In this document: piece by piece, positions 44,708 to 53,735 of the stretch
Position numbering within the stretch: position 1 is the stretch's first letter
How the letters are laid out: each line of letters begins with the position of its first letter
Assembly: GCF_012271765.1 (NCBI RefSeq)
Contig: NZ_VRKO01000010.1
Coordinates: forward strand, 380,884 to 444,883
Length of the DNA stretch: 64,000 nt
Direction: 5' to 3'
From: Erwinia rhapontici
GTDB lineage: Bacteria; Pseudomonadota; Gammaproteobacteria; Enterobacterales; Enterobacteriaceae
Notes under the pieces: model-generated
What the model was told of the DNA's origin: nothing
The model's input: only the letters and a program-made list of their open reading frames with translations
Databases searched by the model: none
Made by a program: the position numbers and the translations under genes

Positions 44708-45718
44708 TTAGAGTCCGAGCTTGATCAGGTCCGCGATGTTATCTTTGGTGATCATCAGAATTCGATCCACCATCACCACGTTGTTTTCGGTATCGACCGT
44801 GGCTTTACCCAGGCCCGGGATAGTCATACCGGTTTCAAATTTTGTATTATCCAGCGCCAGTCGTGCCACGGATGTCATCGCCAGCCCAGCTTCTTTCGGG
44901 TTCCAGAGGAAGCCTTCGCGGATCACGCCCGACAGAATGTAGGCCCGTGCCTGGGAAGGGATGGTGGTTCCCACCAGCGCGATTTTCTTCTCTAAATGGC
45001 GTTTTTTCAGCACGTTACCTGCACCGATCGGCCCGTTGGACCCCATCGACATAATGCCTGTGACTTTAGGATAGGCTTTCAAAATATCCTGGGTGACGCG
45101 CTCAGACTCATCGATAAAGTCAGCCCCCGGGAAACGGTCGGCGGCCAGACGCATATCAGGGTAGTGCGCTTTCTGATAAGCGATGGCGGCATCAGCCCAC
45201 TGGTTATGGCCGGTGGTGGTCAGCGTGCCGACCAGCACGACATAATCCCCTTTTTCACCCATTTCACGTGCCAGCGCTTTCATCTGTGCTTCACCATAGG
45301 CCTGGGCGCTCATCAGCTCCACATCCCAGGTTTTCCCCGGCTGGTTTGGCCCTTCCTGGGTGATCACCATGATCCCGGCATCTCGTGCGCGTTTTACCAC
45401 CTGCGCGGTCACTTTCGTATCCAGCGGGACCAGCCCTATTACGTCCACTTTCTTGGCGATCAGGTCCTCAATCAGTTTGACCTGCTGTGCCGGGTCGGCA
45501 CGGGTCGGGCCGACCATGGAGGTTTTGAGGTTGAACTGTTTGCCGCCTTCCTCCAGCCCCTGGTTGAGGATGTTGAACCACGGAACGCCCACGGTCTTCA
45601 CGACGGTAACCATGGTTTTTGTCTCGGCAGCGGCAGCGATGCCTGACCAGCCAATCCCTGCGGTCATGGATATCAGGACAGATAAACTCATTAATTTAAC
45701 AAGGATGCGACGATTCAT
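44708..45718 (-). CDS. Sugar-binding protein (LsrB/RhaS-like), leftward system
   Basis: 336 residues with a signal peptide (GWSGIAAAA, cut near residue 31). Peripla_BP_4 fold: VKTVGVPWFNILNQGLEEGG, LIEDLIAKKVDVIGLVPLD, VLVGTLTTTGHNQWADAAIAY and GATIPSQ-like positions are closest in memory to LsrB (autoinducer-2) and RhaS (rhamnose) binding proteins. Gene order binding protein - ATPase - permease - permease supports an aldopentose or deoxysugar-like ligand, but this is not decidable from sequence alone. Confidence 0.87.
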   Translation of the reverse strand: MNRRILVKLMSLSVLISMTAGIGWSGIAAAAETKTMVTVVKTVGVPWFNILNQGLEEGGKQFNLKTSMVGPTRADPAQQVKLIEDLIAKKVDVIGLVPLDTKVTAQVVKRARDAGIMVITQEGPNQPGKTWDVELMSAQAYGEAQMKALAREMGEKGDYVVLVGTLTTTGHNQWADAAIAYQKAHYPDMRLAADRFPGADFIDESERVTQDILKAYPKVTGIMSMGSNGPIGAGNVLKKRHLEKKIALVGTTIPSQARAYILSGVIREGFLWNPKEAGLAMTSVARLALDNTKFETGMTIPGLGKATVDTENNVVMVDRILMITKDNIADLIKLGL

Positions 45719-45867
45719 TTTTAACCCACTTATTTATTGTTGATATCGGCAAAAATTAACCTTTCAGGACGAGGTGTGCGCGTCGTTAGCGTGTAGGGCA
45801 AAAACGAACACGTCTTCTCTTTGTGCCAGGAACAAACCGCATTAAATGTCCGTCTGACGACATCGAC

Positions 45868-45893
45868 TTTACTGAAAAAACTTTCAAAGTAAA
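45868..45893. promoter_or_regulatory. Candidate RpiR-type operator upstream of the leftward ABC operon
   Basis: TGAAA-AAAC-TTTCA (45873-45886) is a palindrome of the GAAA/TTTC kind that RpiR-family regulators often bind, nested in a longer inverted repeat TTTACT/AGTAAA (45868-45873 with 45888-45893). It lies 150 bp upstream of the binding-protein start, in the gap beside the mutarotase-like gene. Confidence 0.45.
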
Positions 45894-45963
45894 TTTATTG
45901 CTCTACCAAAGTGTCCTTATTTGATTCAGCTCACACCTCCGTTTTGCAATTTCGGCAAAAACG

Positions 45964-47049
45964 CTAACGCGAAGTGCGGATGATCGCGTCTTTCATCTTC
46001 GCCTCAGCGACATTCAGATAGCCCAGCTGTACGTGGAAACGGGCGTGCTCACCCCCGGCCAGCGATCGGACATTGCCCTGCTGTTGTTCTGCGAAGTGAC
46101 CTTCAACGCCGCAGGTGGCCGGCATGGCAAAGGCGCACACTTTTTGCTTGTTGTTAGCCAGAATCCAGCGCACCAGATGCGAGAATTCATCCGGGGAGTA
46201 ACTCACGGTGAATGCATCACCTGCTGGTCTGCGCAGCATTACGTGCACCTTTCCGTCCTGCGCTGTCTTCAGGTTTTTCAGATAAAAAACCAGCTCAGGG
46301 TCCACGCCGAGAGCCGTGCTGATCACCGCTGTCTCAGAGGGGTCTTCCTGCATTTTTGCTAACTGCTGAAGGTAGTTGTCATCAGACTTGACGATGGCGG
46401 GCACCGAGGTGCGCACCACCAGATCCTCACGACTGAACCCGGTGGGTTGCACGATCTGGCCTCCTTCAACAAAGGCAAAGTTGGCGTGGCACATGTACAT
46501 CAAATCCATCGTATCCTGACCGAGATTTTCCACCGCCATATGAATCCCAAAGGTGGCATCGTCAGGGCGGATCACCACACGCGGACGTGCCATGTAGTGG
46601 TCGCCAAAGCCCATCAGGTATTCACGCTCACCCGCCAGCGCCATCCACGGGCCGTCTTGATCTTCGCCGGTTTCAATACTGGCGCTATCCATCGGGGCCA
46701 GCGGCATCTCGCCGTGCAGGGCGTGGCTGTCATGCTCGCCGGGGTTGCCGTTACGGAGCAGGCCTGAGTGATACATAAAACACCCGTAGGTGCCAACGAC
46801 ATCCGTTGCCGGGCGTGGCTCGCGAAAGCGACTCTCCATCGTGAGGTCGACGCCATCGAACACCGCCTGCCAGATCATCTGCCCGTACCAGGGCAGGATA
46901 ATCAGGTGCCCGCGCCGGTTGCTGAGGCGCACGGCTTCAATACCGGAAGGGAAGGTGAACAGTTCGGCACGGCAGCCATCGGTGCTGACGATGTCCACCG
47001 GAGTGGTGCTGAAAAAGGATTTCCTGAGGGTGATTTTGGTTTGCTGCAT
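45964..47049 (-). CDS. DUF4432/aldose 1-epimerase-like (galactose-mutarotase fold) protein
   Basis: 361 residues from the ATG at 47049, which has GGAGA upstream; an ATG four codons earlier is less likely. Beta-sandwich mutarotase-like pattern: LIILPWYGQMIWQAVFDGVDLT, HALHGEMPLAPMDSA, and HANFAFVEGGQIVQP. The His in HALHGE and the Glu/Tyr region fit the mutarotase catalytic set, but DUF4432 members have no proven substrate that I can cite. Same direction as the leftward importer and divergent from the TIM-barrel isomerase. Confidence 0.8.
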   Translation of the reverse strand: MQQTKITLRKSFFSTTPVDIVSTDGCRAELFTFPSGIEAVRLSNRRGHLIILPWYGQMIWQAVFDGVDLTMESRFREPRPATDVVGTYGCFMYHSGLLRNGNPGEHDSHALHGEMPLAPMDSASIETGEDQDGPWMALAGEREYLMGFGDHYMARPRVVIRPDDATFGIHMAVENLGQDTMDLMYMCHANFAFVEGGQIVQPTGFSREDLVVRTSVPAIVKSDDNYLQQLAKMQEDPSETAVISTALGVDPELVFYLKNLKTAQDGKVHVMLRRPAGDAFTVSYSPDEFSHLVRWILANNKQKVCAFAMPATCGVEGHFAEQQQGNVRSLAGGEHARFHVQLGYLNVAEAKMKDAIIRTSR

Positions 47050-47308
47050 TGACGTCTCCATCCTGTGCGGGTGCGCTGGTAATTTACTGGCATTAACTGA
47101 ACAGTAAATCTTTCGTTTGCATCACACAACGGGGAGAGACCCGCTCACTCTGTGTTAATTGTGCAAAATGCGACCTGTCACACAGTTGCGTGACTTTTTT
47201 GTTTTTCCTGCCGCGCCAGTCAAAATTTCGTGAATTGCGTCTCAAATTGCTGATTAAAACCGCACGCTGTGTTGCGGCAGATTATCGTTGATGATAGAAA
47301 TGCACTTA

Positions 47309-47344
47309 TTCACAAACAAATGTGAAGTTGTAAAGTAATTCACA
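47309..47344. promoter_or_regulatory. Repeated TTCACA/TGTGAA half-sites upstream of the TIM-barrel gene
   Basis: TTCACA (47309-47314), TGTGAA (47321-47326) and again TTCACA (47339-47344) are spaced by 6 and 12 bp, ending 25 bp before the start codon. The placement suggests a repressor operator for the rightward operon. The 319-bp divergent gap holds no gene. Confidence 0.45.
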
Positions 47345-47368
47345 AGCCAACGACCAGGGACATCAACT

Positions 47369-48349
47369 ATGTCAGAACTTAAATTTGCCACACGCCTTAA
47401 CTCCTTTGCTTCCGGCGCTTTTCGCTACTGGCCTGAACTGAAAGGCAAGCCTTCCGTGCTGCAAATGATTGAGCGCGCTGCCACGGCGAAAGGCCTGACC
47501 CATCTGGATCTGAACTACCCTCAGCACATCACCGACGATGTGAAAACCATGCGTCAGAAAATTGAAGATGTCGGCCTGGCGGTAAACGGTATGCAGATGC
47601 GCTGGGATGCACCGGAATTCAAAATCGGTGCTTACACCAATCCGGATGCCAAAATCCGCCGCCAGGCGATTGAGCTGACCAAACGCGGCATTGATGCCGG
47701 TCGTGAATTTGGTGCCAGCATCATGACGCTGTGGATGGGGCAGGACGGGTTTGATTACAGCTTCCAGGCTGACTACAAAAAAATCTGGGAAGATGCGGTA
47801 AGCGCAGTGCGTGAAGTGGCGGAATACGCCGGGGATATGGATGTCAGCATCGAATACAAACCCAATGAGCCGCGTGCATTTGCCATTTTCCCGAACGTGA
47901 CCACCTGTCTGCTGGCGGTGGAAGAAGCGGATTGCCCGAACCTGGGGATTACCCTCGACTTCGCACATGTGCTCTACGCCAATGAAATCCCGGCTTACGC
48001 TGCCGCGATGGTTGCCCGCCGTTCCCGTCTGCTGGGCCTGGACCTGAATGATGGCTGGGGCAAGCGCGATGACGGCCTGATGGTCGCTGCGGTGAATCCG
48101 CGTGCCACGCTGGAGTTCCTCTGGCAGATGAAGCGTGACGGCTACAACGGCGCCTATTACTTCGACACCTTCCCGGATGCCAGCGGCCTTGACCCGGTGC
48201 GTGAAGCCGAAACCAACATCGCCACCGTGACCCGTTTACTGAAACTGTGCGACAAGCTCGACAATAACCCTGCCTTGCTGGACGCCATCAGCCGTCAGGA
48301 TGCCGTCACCTCCCAGCAGATTGTTAACGACATTATGCTGGCGCAATAA
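47369..48349 (+). CDS. TIM-barrel sugar (phosphate) isomerase/epimerase family protein
   Basis: 326 residues of the AP-endonuclease-2/xylose-isomerase-like fold. Candidate metal ligands at strand ends: Glu in VSIEYKPNEPR, Asp and His in ITLDFAHVLYANE, Asp in LGLDLNDGWG and Asp in YYFDTFPDA. Such enzymes isomerise or epimerise free or phosphorylated sugars. It heads the rightward operon with the second importer, repressor and kinase, and is divergent from the mutarotase-like gene. The substrate is unknown. Confidence 0.82.
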   Translation: MSELKFATRLNSFASGAFRYWPELKGKPSVLQMIERAATAKGLTHLDLNYPQHITDDVKTMRQKIEDVGLAVNGMQMRWDAPEFKIGAYTNPDAKIRRQAIELTKRGIDAGREFGASIMTLWMGQDGFDYSFQADYKKIWEDAVSAVREVAEYAGDMDVSIEYKPNEPRAFAIFPNVTTCLLAVEEADCPNLGITLDFAHVLYANEIPAYAAAMVARRSRLLGLDLNDGWGKRDDGLMVAAVNPRATLEFLWQMKRDGYNGAYYFDTFPDASGLDPVREAETNIATVTRLLKLCDKLDNNPALLDAISRQDAVTSQQIVNDIMLAQ

Positions 48350-48394
48350 ACGTCTCTCCGGGTGTTAAACCCTATAAAAATAACAGGATAGATT

Positions 48395-49435
48395 ATGAAA
48401 AAACACTTGCTCTCTGTACTCACCGCTACGCTGTTCTGCTCAACCGTTTATGCCGCTGATCTGCCGCCGTTGCAGTCGGATACTGAACCCGATCGCACCG
48501 ACTGGACGCAGCTCACGGCAAAGTACGGCCCACTGCCGGCACCGGACAAAGCCCTGAAAATTGGCGGCGTATCAAAAACGCTGACCAACGAATACTGGCG
48601 TTCGCTGGGTGAGGGCTACAAAACCGCCGCAGCGAAATACGGTTTCACCGTGGAGTACCAGGCGGCCGCTAACGAGGACGATCAGCTGGGGCAGCTGTCA
48701 ATCGCGGAAACCCTGATCTCTCAGGGCTTCAATGGCCTGCTGGTGTCCCCGCAAACGGACGCCAACATGCAACCCGCCTATGAAGTGGCGAAAAGCAAAG
48801 GCATTCCGGTGGTCAACGTTAATGATGCCGTGATGCCAAACGTGGCGAACTACGTCGGTAACGTGCAGAAAGACAACGGCGTACGCGTGGCGAACTGGTT
48901 TATCCAGCACTATCCGAAGGGCGGCAAAGTGGCGGTGATTGAAGGCCAGCCTGGGGTTTACGCCGCCGCGCAGCGTACCAAAGGATTCCGTGAAACCATC
49001 GCGAAAAACAGCAAATTCAGCCTGGTAGCCAGCGTTCCGGCCAACTGGAGCCGTGAAAATGCCTACAACGCAGCCTCAACCATTCTGCAACAGCACCCGG
49101 ACCTGATTGGCTTCTACGCTAACAATGACGGCATGGCGCTGGGCGTGGTGGAAGCCGTGCGTTCACAGGGCAAATCGGCGCAGACTGCGGTGTTTGGCAC
49201 CGACGGGATTTCAGATGCCTATGCCTCTATCAAACGCGGCGAGCTGACCGGCACCGTCGACAGCTTCCCGGTTCTGACGGGGGAAGTGGCGATGGAAGTG
49301 ATGCTGCGTCTGATTAATGGTCAGAAGCTGTCACGCGTGGTCTCCACTCCGCAGGCGCTGATCACCAAAGATAATGCCGATGCCTTCTCGACGAAAGATA
49401 ACGACAAGCTGCGCCAGCTGTTAGCTCAGCAGTAA
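48395..49435 (+). CDS. Sugar-binding protein (Peripla_BP_4), rightward system
   Basis: 346 residues with a signal peptide cut near residue 20 (STVYAAD). Fold signs: LKIGGVSKTLTNEYWRSLGEGY, SQGFNGLLVSPQTDANM, PVVNVNDA, KVAVIEGQPGV, IGFYANNDGMALGVVEAV and VFGTDGISDAYASIKRGELTG. The first 45 residues of the mature protein form an unusual leader (LPPLQSDTEPDRTDWTQL) before the binding fold, reminiscent of TorT-like proteins. A separate importer from the leftward system, as the two binding proteins are only distantly alike. Confidence 0.88.
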   Translation: MKKHLLSVLTATLFCSTVYAADLPPLQSDTEPDRTDWTQLTAKYGPLPAPDKALKIGGVSKTLTNEYWRSLGEGYKTAAAKYGFTVEYQAAANEDDQLGQLSIAETLISQGFNGLLVSPQTDANMQPAYEVAKSKGIPVVNVNDAVMPNVANYVGNVQKDNGVRVANWFIQHYPKGGKVAVIEGQPGVYAAAQRTKGFRETIAKNSKFSLVASVPANWSRENAYNAASTILQQHPDLIGFYANNDGMALGVVEAVRSQGKSAQTAVFGTDGISDAYASIKRGELTGTVDSFPVLTGEVAMEVMLRLINGQKLSRVVSTPQALITKDNADAFSTKDNDKLRQLLAQQ

Positions 49436-49452
49436 TCAAGGCAGGAGGGTGT

Positions 49453-50946
49453 ATGGAACAGTTTTGCCTGACGATGCGCGGCATCAATAAAACCTACGGC
49501 AGTGCGGCCGCTCTACAGGGTGTGGATTTTTCCGTCAGACCCGGAGAAGTTCACGCATTAATCGGTGAGAACGGCGCGGGGAAATCCACGCTGCTGAATA
49601 TCCTCTCCGGCGTGCGCTCCGCCGATTCCGGGGAGATCAGCGTCAACGGCGTGGTGGTGCAGATGAAGAATCCACTGTCTGCGCGCCAGGCCGGGATCGC
49701 CATGATCCACCAGGAGTTGCAGCATGTTCCTGAGCTCTCCGTTGCGCAAAATATGTTTCTCGGCAGGCCGCTGACGCGTTTCAAAGGCTGCTTTGTTGAC
49801 CGTAAGGCGCAGCGTAAGCGGGCGATCGCCATTCTGCGCCGCCTTGATCCGAGCATCGACCCGGACGAGCCGATTAAGAATCTGAAGGTATCGCAGCAGC
49901 AGATTGTCGAGATCGCCCGTGCCTTACTGGATGAAGCCAAAATCATTGCGATGGATGAGCCGACGTCCAGCCTGACACCGCGTGAGTTTGACCGGCTGGC
50001 CGAACTGATTTCTGATTTGAAGTCGATGAACGTGGCGCTGATTTACGTTTCACACAAGATGAACGAGATTTTTAAGGTTTGCGACCGCGCCACCATTCTG
50101 CGTGACGGCAGGCAAGTTGGCGTGGTGAACATCTCTGATGAAACGGAAGAGACCATTGTCACCAAGATGGTCGGCCGCAAAATTGAGAAGGTACATCATC
50201 AGTCGCATATCACCGATAAAGAGGTGCTGCGGGTGGAGGGGCTGGGGCGCGACCGTGCGGTTCAGCCTGCCAGCTTCAGCGTAAATGCCGGTGAAGTGCT
50301 GGGGATTGCCGGGTTGGTCGGGGCAGGGCGAACCGAACTGCTGAAGCTGATTGCCGGGATTGATACCCGTACCAGCGGCAGTGTGCTGGTTGACGGTGTG
50401 GCAGTGAAAAATCTCAATGTCAGTAGCGCCATTAAGGCCGGCATCGGTCTGGTGCCGGAAGATCGTAAAAAAGAGGGCATCATTAAGCAGCGCGCAGTGA
50501 AAATGAATATGGCGCTGCCATCGATGATGAAATTTACCCGCGCGGGAATATTGCGTCAGCGCCAGCTTGATAAAGTGGCGCTGGAGGTAATGACCGACCT
50601 CAACCTGCGCCCCCTGAATATTGAAAAGCCGATTGGCACATTGAGCGGCGGTAATCAGCAGAAAGTGATTATCGGACGCTGGGTGGCCGCGGATAATAAA
50701 GTGTTTCTTTTTGATGAGCCAACACGGGGAATTGATATAGGTGCCAAATCAGAAATTTATAATCTGATTGAAAAATTAGCCCGCCAGGGAAAAGCCATTG
50801 TGGTGGTGTCTTCTGAAATGCCAGAAATTATGCGTATTTCGGATCGGGTACTGGTTATGCGTGAAGGGAAAATCACCAGAGAACTGAGCGGTGAGGCTAT
50901 CACCGAAGAAAACATCGCCCGTTATGCGATTAACGATCTGGCTTAA
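49453..50946 (+). CDS. Sugar ABC transporter ATPase (RbsA type), rightward system
   Basis: 497 residues, AGGAGG upstream of the ATG. Half 1: Walker A GENGAGKSTLLN, signature VSQQQIVEIARAL, Walker B IIAMDEPTSSLTP. Half 2: GLVGAGRTELLK, signature LSGGNQQKVIIGRWV, Walker B VFLFDEPTRGID with the glutamate kept, unlike the leftward ATPase. Located between its binding protein and single permease. Confidence 0.93.
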   Translation: MEQFCLTMRGINKTYGSAAALQGVDFSVRPGEVHALIGENGAGKSTLLNILSGVRSADSGEISVNGVVVQMKNPLSARQAGIAMIHQELQHVPELSVAQNMFLGRPLTRFKGCFVDRKAQRKRAIAILRRLDPSIDPDEPIKNLKVSQQQIVEIARALLDEAKIIAMDEPTSSLTPREFDRLAELISDLKSMNVALIYVSHKMNEIFKVCDRATILRDGRQVGVVNISDETEETIVTKMVGRKIEKVHHQSHITDKEVLRVEGLGRDRAVQPASFSVNAGEVLGIAGLVGAGRTELLKLIAGIDTRTSGSVLVDGVAVKNLNVSSAIKAGIGLVPEDRKKEGIIKQRAVKMNMALPSMMKFTRAGILRQRQLDKVALEVMTDLNLRPLNIEKPIGTLSGGNQQKVIIGRWVAADNKVFLFDEPTRGIDIGAKSEIYNLIEKLARQGKAIVVVSSEMPEIMRISDRVLVMREGKITRELSGEAITEENIARYAINDLA

Positions 50947-50967
50947 GAACGAATGAAGGTAATCAAG

Positions 50968-51939
50968 ATGATGACGCAAGATAAAACGCAACCTAACGTG
51001 CCGTCAGCGGCGCTGTTTAAATTTAATCTGCGCGATGCGGGAACACTGATTGGTTTATTTATTATTGTGGTGACGTTTTCACTGCTGTCACCGGTATTCT
51101 GGACGCTGCCTAACCTGCTTAATATTCTTCAGCAGTCTTCCATCAATGCCATTATTGCCCTTGGTATGACGCTGGTGATTATTTCCGGCGGGATTGACCT
51201 CTCCGTGGGGCCGACGGCGGCACTTTCAGCCGTACTGGGTGCCACGCTGATGGTGGCCGGGGTGCCGGTTCCGCTGGCGGTAATGGCCACGCTGGGCGTT
51301 GGTGCACTGTGCGGTGTGTTCAGCGGTACGCTGGTAGCCTATGCCGGATTACAGCCGTTTATCGTGACGCTGGGCGGGCTGTCCCTGTTCCGTGCTTTAG
51401 CCCTGATCTTCACCAACGGCAACCCGATCTTTGGGATTCCGATGGAGTTCCGTAATCTGATCAACAGTACTGTATTTGGCGTGCCCACGCCGATTGTGGT
51501 GGTGGTGGTGATTGCCGTTTTCCTGTGGGTGGTGATGAACAAAACCCCGCTGGGTGAATATATTCTGGCGGTGGGCGGCAATGAAGAAGCGGCGCGTGTG
51601 GCCGGTGTGCCCGTTAAACGCACCAAAGTGACTGTGTTTGTGATTTCCGGGGTGCTGGCCTCGCTGGCTGCACTGATCCTGATTGCCCGCCTGGGGGCCG
51701 CAGAACCGACTATCGGAAACCTGTGGGAACTGGATGCGATTGCCGCTGCGGCCATTGGCGGAGCGTCGCTGATGGGCGGAAAGGGCAGTATTATCGGTAC
51801 GTTGATCGGGGCGGTCATCCTCGGTGCATTACGTAACGGTCTGACGCTTCTCAATATTCAGGCGTTTTATCAATTGCTTGCTACAGGCCTTATTATTATC
51901 ATAGCCATGTTGATTGACAGAGCGACACGAGGCAAGTAA
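50968..51939 (+). CDS. Sugar ABC transporter permease (RbsC type), rightward system
   Basis: 323 residues from the ATG at 50968, which is 8 nt after AAGG; an in-frame ATG at 50953 overlaps that site. Typical blocks: IIALGMTLVIISGGIDLSVGP, GLQPFIVTLGGLSLFRALAL and AIAAAAIGGASLMGGKGSIIG. About nine helices. A single permease gene means a homodimeric channel. Its last base is the first base of the repressor ATG (TAATG). Confidence 0.92.
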   Translation: MMTQDKTQPNVPSAALFKFNLRDAGTLIGLFIIVVTFSLLSPVFWTLPNLLNILQQSSINAIIALGMTLVIISGGIDLSVGPTAALSAVLGATLMVAGVPVPLAVMATLGVGALCGVFSGTLVAYAGLQPFIVTLGGLSLFRALALIFTNGNPIFGIPMEFRNLINSTVFGVPTPIVVVVVIAVFLWVVMNKTPLGEYILAVGGNEEAARVAGVPVKRTKVTVFVISGVLASLAALILIARLGAAEPTIGNLWELDAIAAAAIGGASLMGGKGSIIGTLIGAVILGALRNGLTLLNIQAFYQLLATGLIIIIAMLIDRATRGK

Positions 51940-52796
51940 TGAAGCAAGACCCGCGAGCCATAGGCGCTCAAATACGCATGCGTTTACCCAGCCTGACGCC
52001 ACTGGAAAGGAAAGTCGTGGATTCCGTTACGTCGAAAACAGATTTAACTGAGCAAACATCGATTAAAGAAATTGCCCAGATAAATAATGTTTCCGAAGCC
52101 ATGGTGGTGAAAATAGCCAAGAAATTAAACTTCTCGGGGTTCAGAGATTTCAGAAGTAGTCTGATTTATTATAACTATTCTGAAGTCGCCGGGATGCATG
52201 CGGAAATTGAAGCGGATGACTCGTCGGAGCAATTACTGGCAAAAGTTTTCAGAACCTCCATTCAGGCAATAGAAGAAACACGTTCTATTCTTGATGTGTC
52301 TGAATTCAACCGAGCGGCTGATATTATCTTCAAAGCGCGACATGTCGATTTATATGCCGTCGGCGGCTCTGCCGCCGTTGCACGGGATTTATCCCATAAG
52401 ATGTTGAAGATTGGGATTAAAACCACGGTGTACGATGATGCGCATATTATGTTGATGTCAGCGGCAGTGTTATCGGATGACGACGTAGTGATCGCCATCA
52501 GTCATTCCGGCGCCACGCGTGCGGTGAATGACCCGATAAAACTGGCAGCACGTAACGGAGCCAAAGTGATTGCGATTACGAACTATGCCGAGTCGCCCAT
52601 TGCGCGCAGCGCGCATGTGGTGCTCAATTCAACCTCTCAGGGCTCGCATTTGTTGGGGGAAAACGCCGCGTCACGCATTGCCCAGTTAAATATTCTGGAT
52701 GCACTGTTTGTGGCGATAGCGCAGAAGGATCTGAAGACGGCGGAGAAGAACCTGAAGAAAACCCAGCAGGCAGTCCAGGATCTCAGAGAATACTAA
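51939..52796 (+). CDS. MurR/RpiR-family repressor of the rightward sugar locus
   Basis: 285 residues. HTH (about 18-85, with IAQINNVSEAMVVKIAKKLNFSGFRDF) and SIS domain (about 125-250, with LYAVGGSAAVARDLSHKM and AISHSGATRAVN). It is a paralogue of 40108-40968: the recognition region (SEAMVVK.AKKL.FSGFR) is nearly the same, so the two repressors may share operators. The start is coupled to the permease stop. Confidence 0.9.
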   Translation: MKQDPRAIGAQIRMRLPSLTPLERKVVDSVTSKTDLTEQTSIKEIAQINNVSEAMVVKIAKKLNFSGFRDFRSSLIYYNYSEVAGMHAEIEADDSSEQLLAKVFRTSIQAIEETRSILDVSEFNRAADIIFKARHVDLYAVGGSAAVARDLSHKMLKIGIKTTVYDDAHIMLMSAAVLSDDDVVIAISHSGATRAVNDPIKLAARNGAKVIAITNYAESPIARSAHVVLNSTSQGSHLLGENAASRIAQLNILDALFVAIAQKDLKTAEKNLKKTQQAVQDLREY

Positions 52797-52797
52797 T

Positions 52798-53661
52798 ATG
52801 AGTCACATCTTAGTCATCGGCAGTCTCCATTACGACATTATGCTGGCGGCACACCATCGCCCGGAAAAAGGTGAAACGGTGATTGGCAGCAGTTGTGCCT
52901 ATAAATTTGGCGGCAAAGGCGGTAATCAGGCCGTGTCGGCGGCGCTGGCAGGCGCGAAGGTGCGTTTTGCCGGGGCCGTGGGGGATGATGCGCAAGGGCA
53001 GTTTTTGCTGACGTATCTCCAGCAACATGGCGTGAACACGGCGGATGTGGCGGTGAAAGCGGGTGTGCCGTCCGGGATGAGCGTGGCGATTCAGGATGCA
53101 GAGGGCGACTACGGCGCGGTGGTGGTGTCCAACGCCAATAACCTGATTGCTCCCGATGCCCTCAGCGATGACCGTTTGTGGCAACAGGTGAGTATGTTGC
53201 TGCTGCAAAATGAAGTGCCAGACGCCGTTAATCATCAGGCCGCTGCCGAAGCGAAGAAGCGCGGCATTCTGGTGTGCTATAACGCTGCCCCGGCGCGCGA
53301 GGTCAGCGAACAGATGCTTGCAAGCGTTGATTTGCTGGTGGTGAACGCGGTGGAAGCGCGCGACCTGAGCCAGATTGCGGTGCCGAATCTGTCTGCGGCG
53401 TGCCTTGCTGCCGAAAGCCTGGGGCAGAGCTTCCCGGCCGTGGTGGTAACCGCTGGCGAACATGGCGTGGCGTTCTGTGAGAAAGGCAGTGCCAGCCAGT
53501 CCTTGCCGGCAGAGAAAGTGACGCTGGTCAGCACCCACGGTGCAGGAGACTGCTTTATGGGCATGCTGTGCACCACGTTATTACAGGGAGCGCCGCTGGC
53601 GACTGCCGTCAGCAACGCTAACCGTGCGGCGGCTGAGCACGTCTCACGCCCTGCATTGTAA
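52798..53661 (+). CDS. PfkB/ribokinase-family carbohydrate kinase
   Basis: 287 residues. N-terminal GGKGGNQAVSAALAGA (38-53) and the catalytic aspartate D251 in THGAGDCFMGML define the family. It phosphorylates a furanose sugar or similar alcohol with ATP. One base separates it from the repressor gene. In the locus it would act on the sugar imported by one of the two ABC systems, before or after the TIM-barrel enzyme. Confidence 0.9.
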   Translation: MSHILVIGSLHYDIMLAAHHRPEKGETVIGSSCAYKFGGKGGNQAVSAALAGAKVRFAGAVGDDAQGQFLLTYLQQHGVNTADVAVKAGVPSGMSVAIQDAEGDYGAVVVSNANNLIAPDALSDDRLWQQVSMLLLQNEVPDAVNHQAAAEAKKRGILVCYNAAPAREVSEQMLASVDLLVVNAVEARDLSQIAVPNLSAACLAAESLGQSFPAVVVTAGEHGVAFCEKGSASQSLPAEKVTLVSTHGAGDCFMGMLCTTLLQGAPLATAVSNANRAAAEHVSRPAL

Positions 53662-53671
53662 AGGCAGTGCC

Positions 53672-53735
53672 CCCGCAGAATGTATGCTCGCTGTTGGTTT
53701 TAACACCACCACGACGATGGCATCATTTCTGCGGG
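53672..53735. terminator. Long-range inverted repeat between convergent kinase and GST genes
   Basis: CCCGCAGAA (53672-53680) and TTCTGCGGG (53727-53735) are complementary over 9 bp with a 46-nt loop. It covers the gap and the last codons of the GST gene. A weak bidirectional terminator is possible. Confidence 0.35.
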
